Shown in pieces: positions 20,761 to 20,779 of a stretch of DNA of 20,779 bases. How positions within the stretch are numbered: the stretch's first letter is position 1; the number at the start of each line of letters is the position of its first letter. This DNA is from SG8-39 sp041558415. Lineage in GTDB: Bacteria; Pseudomonadota; Gammaproteobacteria; Burkholderiales; SG8-39. Made by a program: the position numbers and the translations under genes. The stretch spans positions 1 to 20,779 of the forward strand of contig JBFFEY010000054.1 in assembly GCA_041558415.1 (NCBI GenBank), given 5' to 3'. The notes below the pieces were generated by a model. That model worked only from the letters and a program-made list of their open reading frames with translations, did not search any database and had not been told where the DNA came from.

Positions 20761-20779
20761 GGGGTCAGACCCCTGTGGA
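20761..20779. repeat. Partial second copy of the inverted-repeat arm
   Basis: The last 19 bases match the start of the 15711-15736 arm with one difference (C for T at the 13th base). They include TGTGGA, the beginning of the DnaA-box-like segment, and are cut by the window edge. The copy begins directly after the DUF4124 stop codon. Confidence 0.75.

Overview
The window is a gene-dense, GC-rich chromosomal segment. Codon use is strongly GC-ending, Shine-Dalgarno sites are clear, and the parE–parC, WYL, GGDEF, SapC/DUF3467 and DUF4124 genes together fit a betaproteobacterium, perhaps Burkholderiales-like. That taxonomic call is an inference from protein resemblance, not from a marker-gene search. 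I see no rRNA, tRNA, CRISPR array, transposase or prophage gene.

Layout, left to right. (1) The 3' end of a probable enoyl-CoA hydratase (+), then a minus-strand pair, sapC-like and DUF3467. (2) A 552-bp non-coding stretch, then a plus-strand operon: TcuA/fumarate-reductase-like flavoprotein, a ThDP-dependent enzyme and a small cupin. This looks like an uncharacterised organic-acid pathway. (3) A minus-strand pair, the ribosome-rescue hydrolase arfB and a glutaredoxin-fold protein without any cysteine. (4) Divergently, a cyclopropane-fatty-acid-synthase-like methyltransferase and a geranylgeranyl-reductase-family flavoprotein, ended by two hairpins. (5) A minus-strand MESH1-type small alarmone hydrolase, preceded by a 24-codon hydrophobic ORF too short for ordinary gene calling. 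(6) A plus-strand RecB/Cas4-like PD-(D/E)XK nuclease with four cysteines, whose 3' end overlaps the convergent gene of a WYL regulator. (7) A long minus-strand run, parE – small ORF – parC – membrane diguanylate cyclase – WYL regulator. (8) On the plus strand, a homoserine-dehydrogenase-like/SAF oxidoreductase with a COG3618-type amidohydrolase, then a secreted DUF4124 protein.

The most striking non-coding signal is a perfect 26-bp inverted repeat between parE and the small ORF upstream of parC. Each arm carries a consensus DnaA box (TTATCCACA), and a near-identical partial copy begins at the last stop codon of the window, so this is a dispersed repeat. Other points of interest are the flavoprotein/ThDP/cupin operon, the cysteine-free glutaredoxin next to arfB, the 24-residue membrane peptide ahead of the alarmone hydrolase, and a 16-bp hairpin whose only two non-Watson-Crick pairs are G·U on one strand.

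Functions are assigned from motifs and remembered family patterns; no database search was run.
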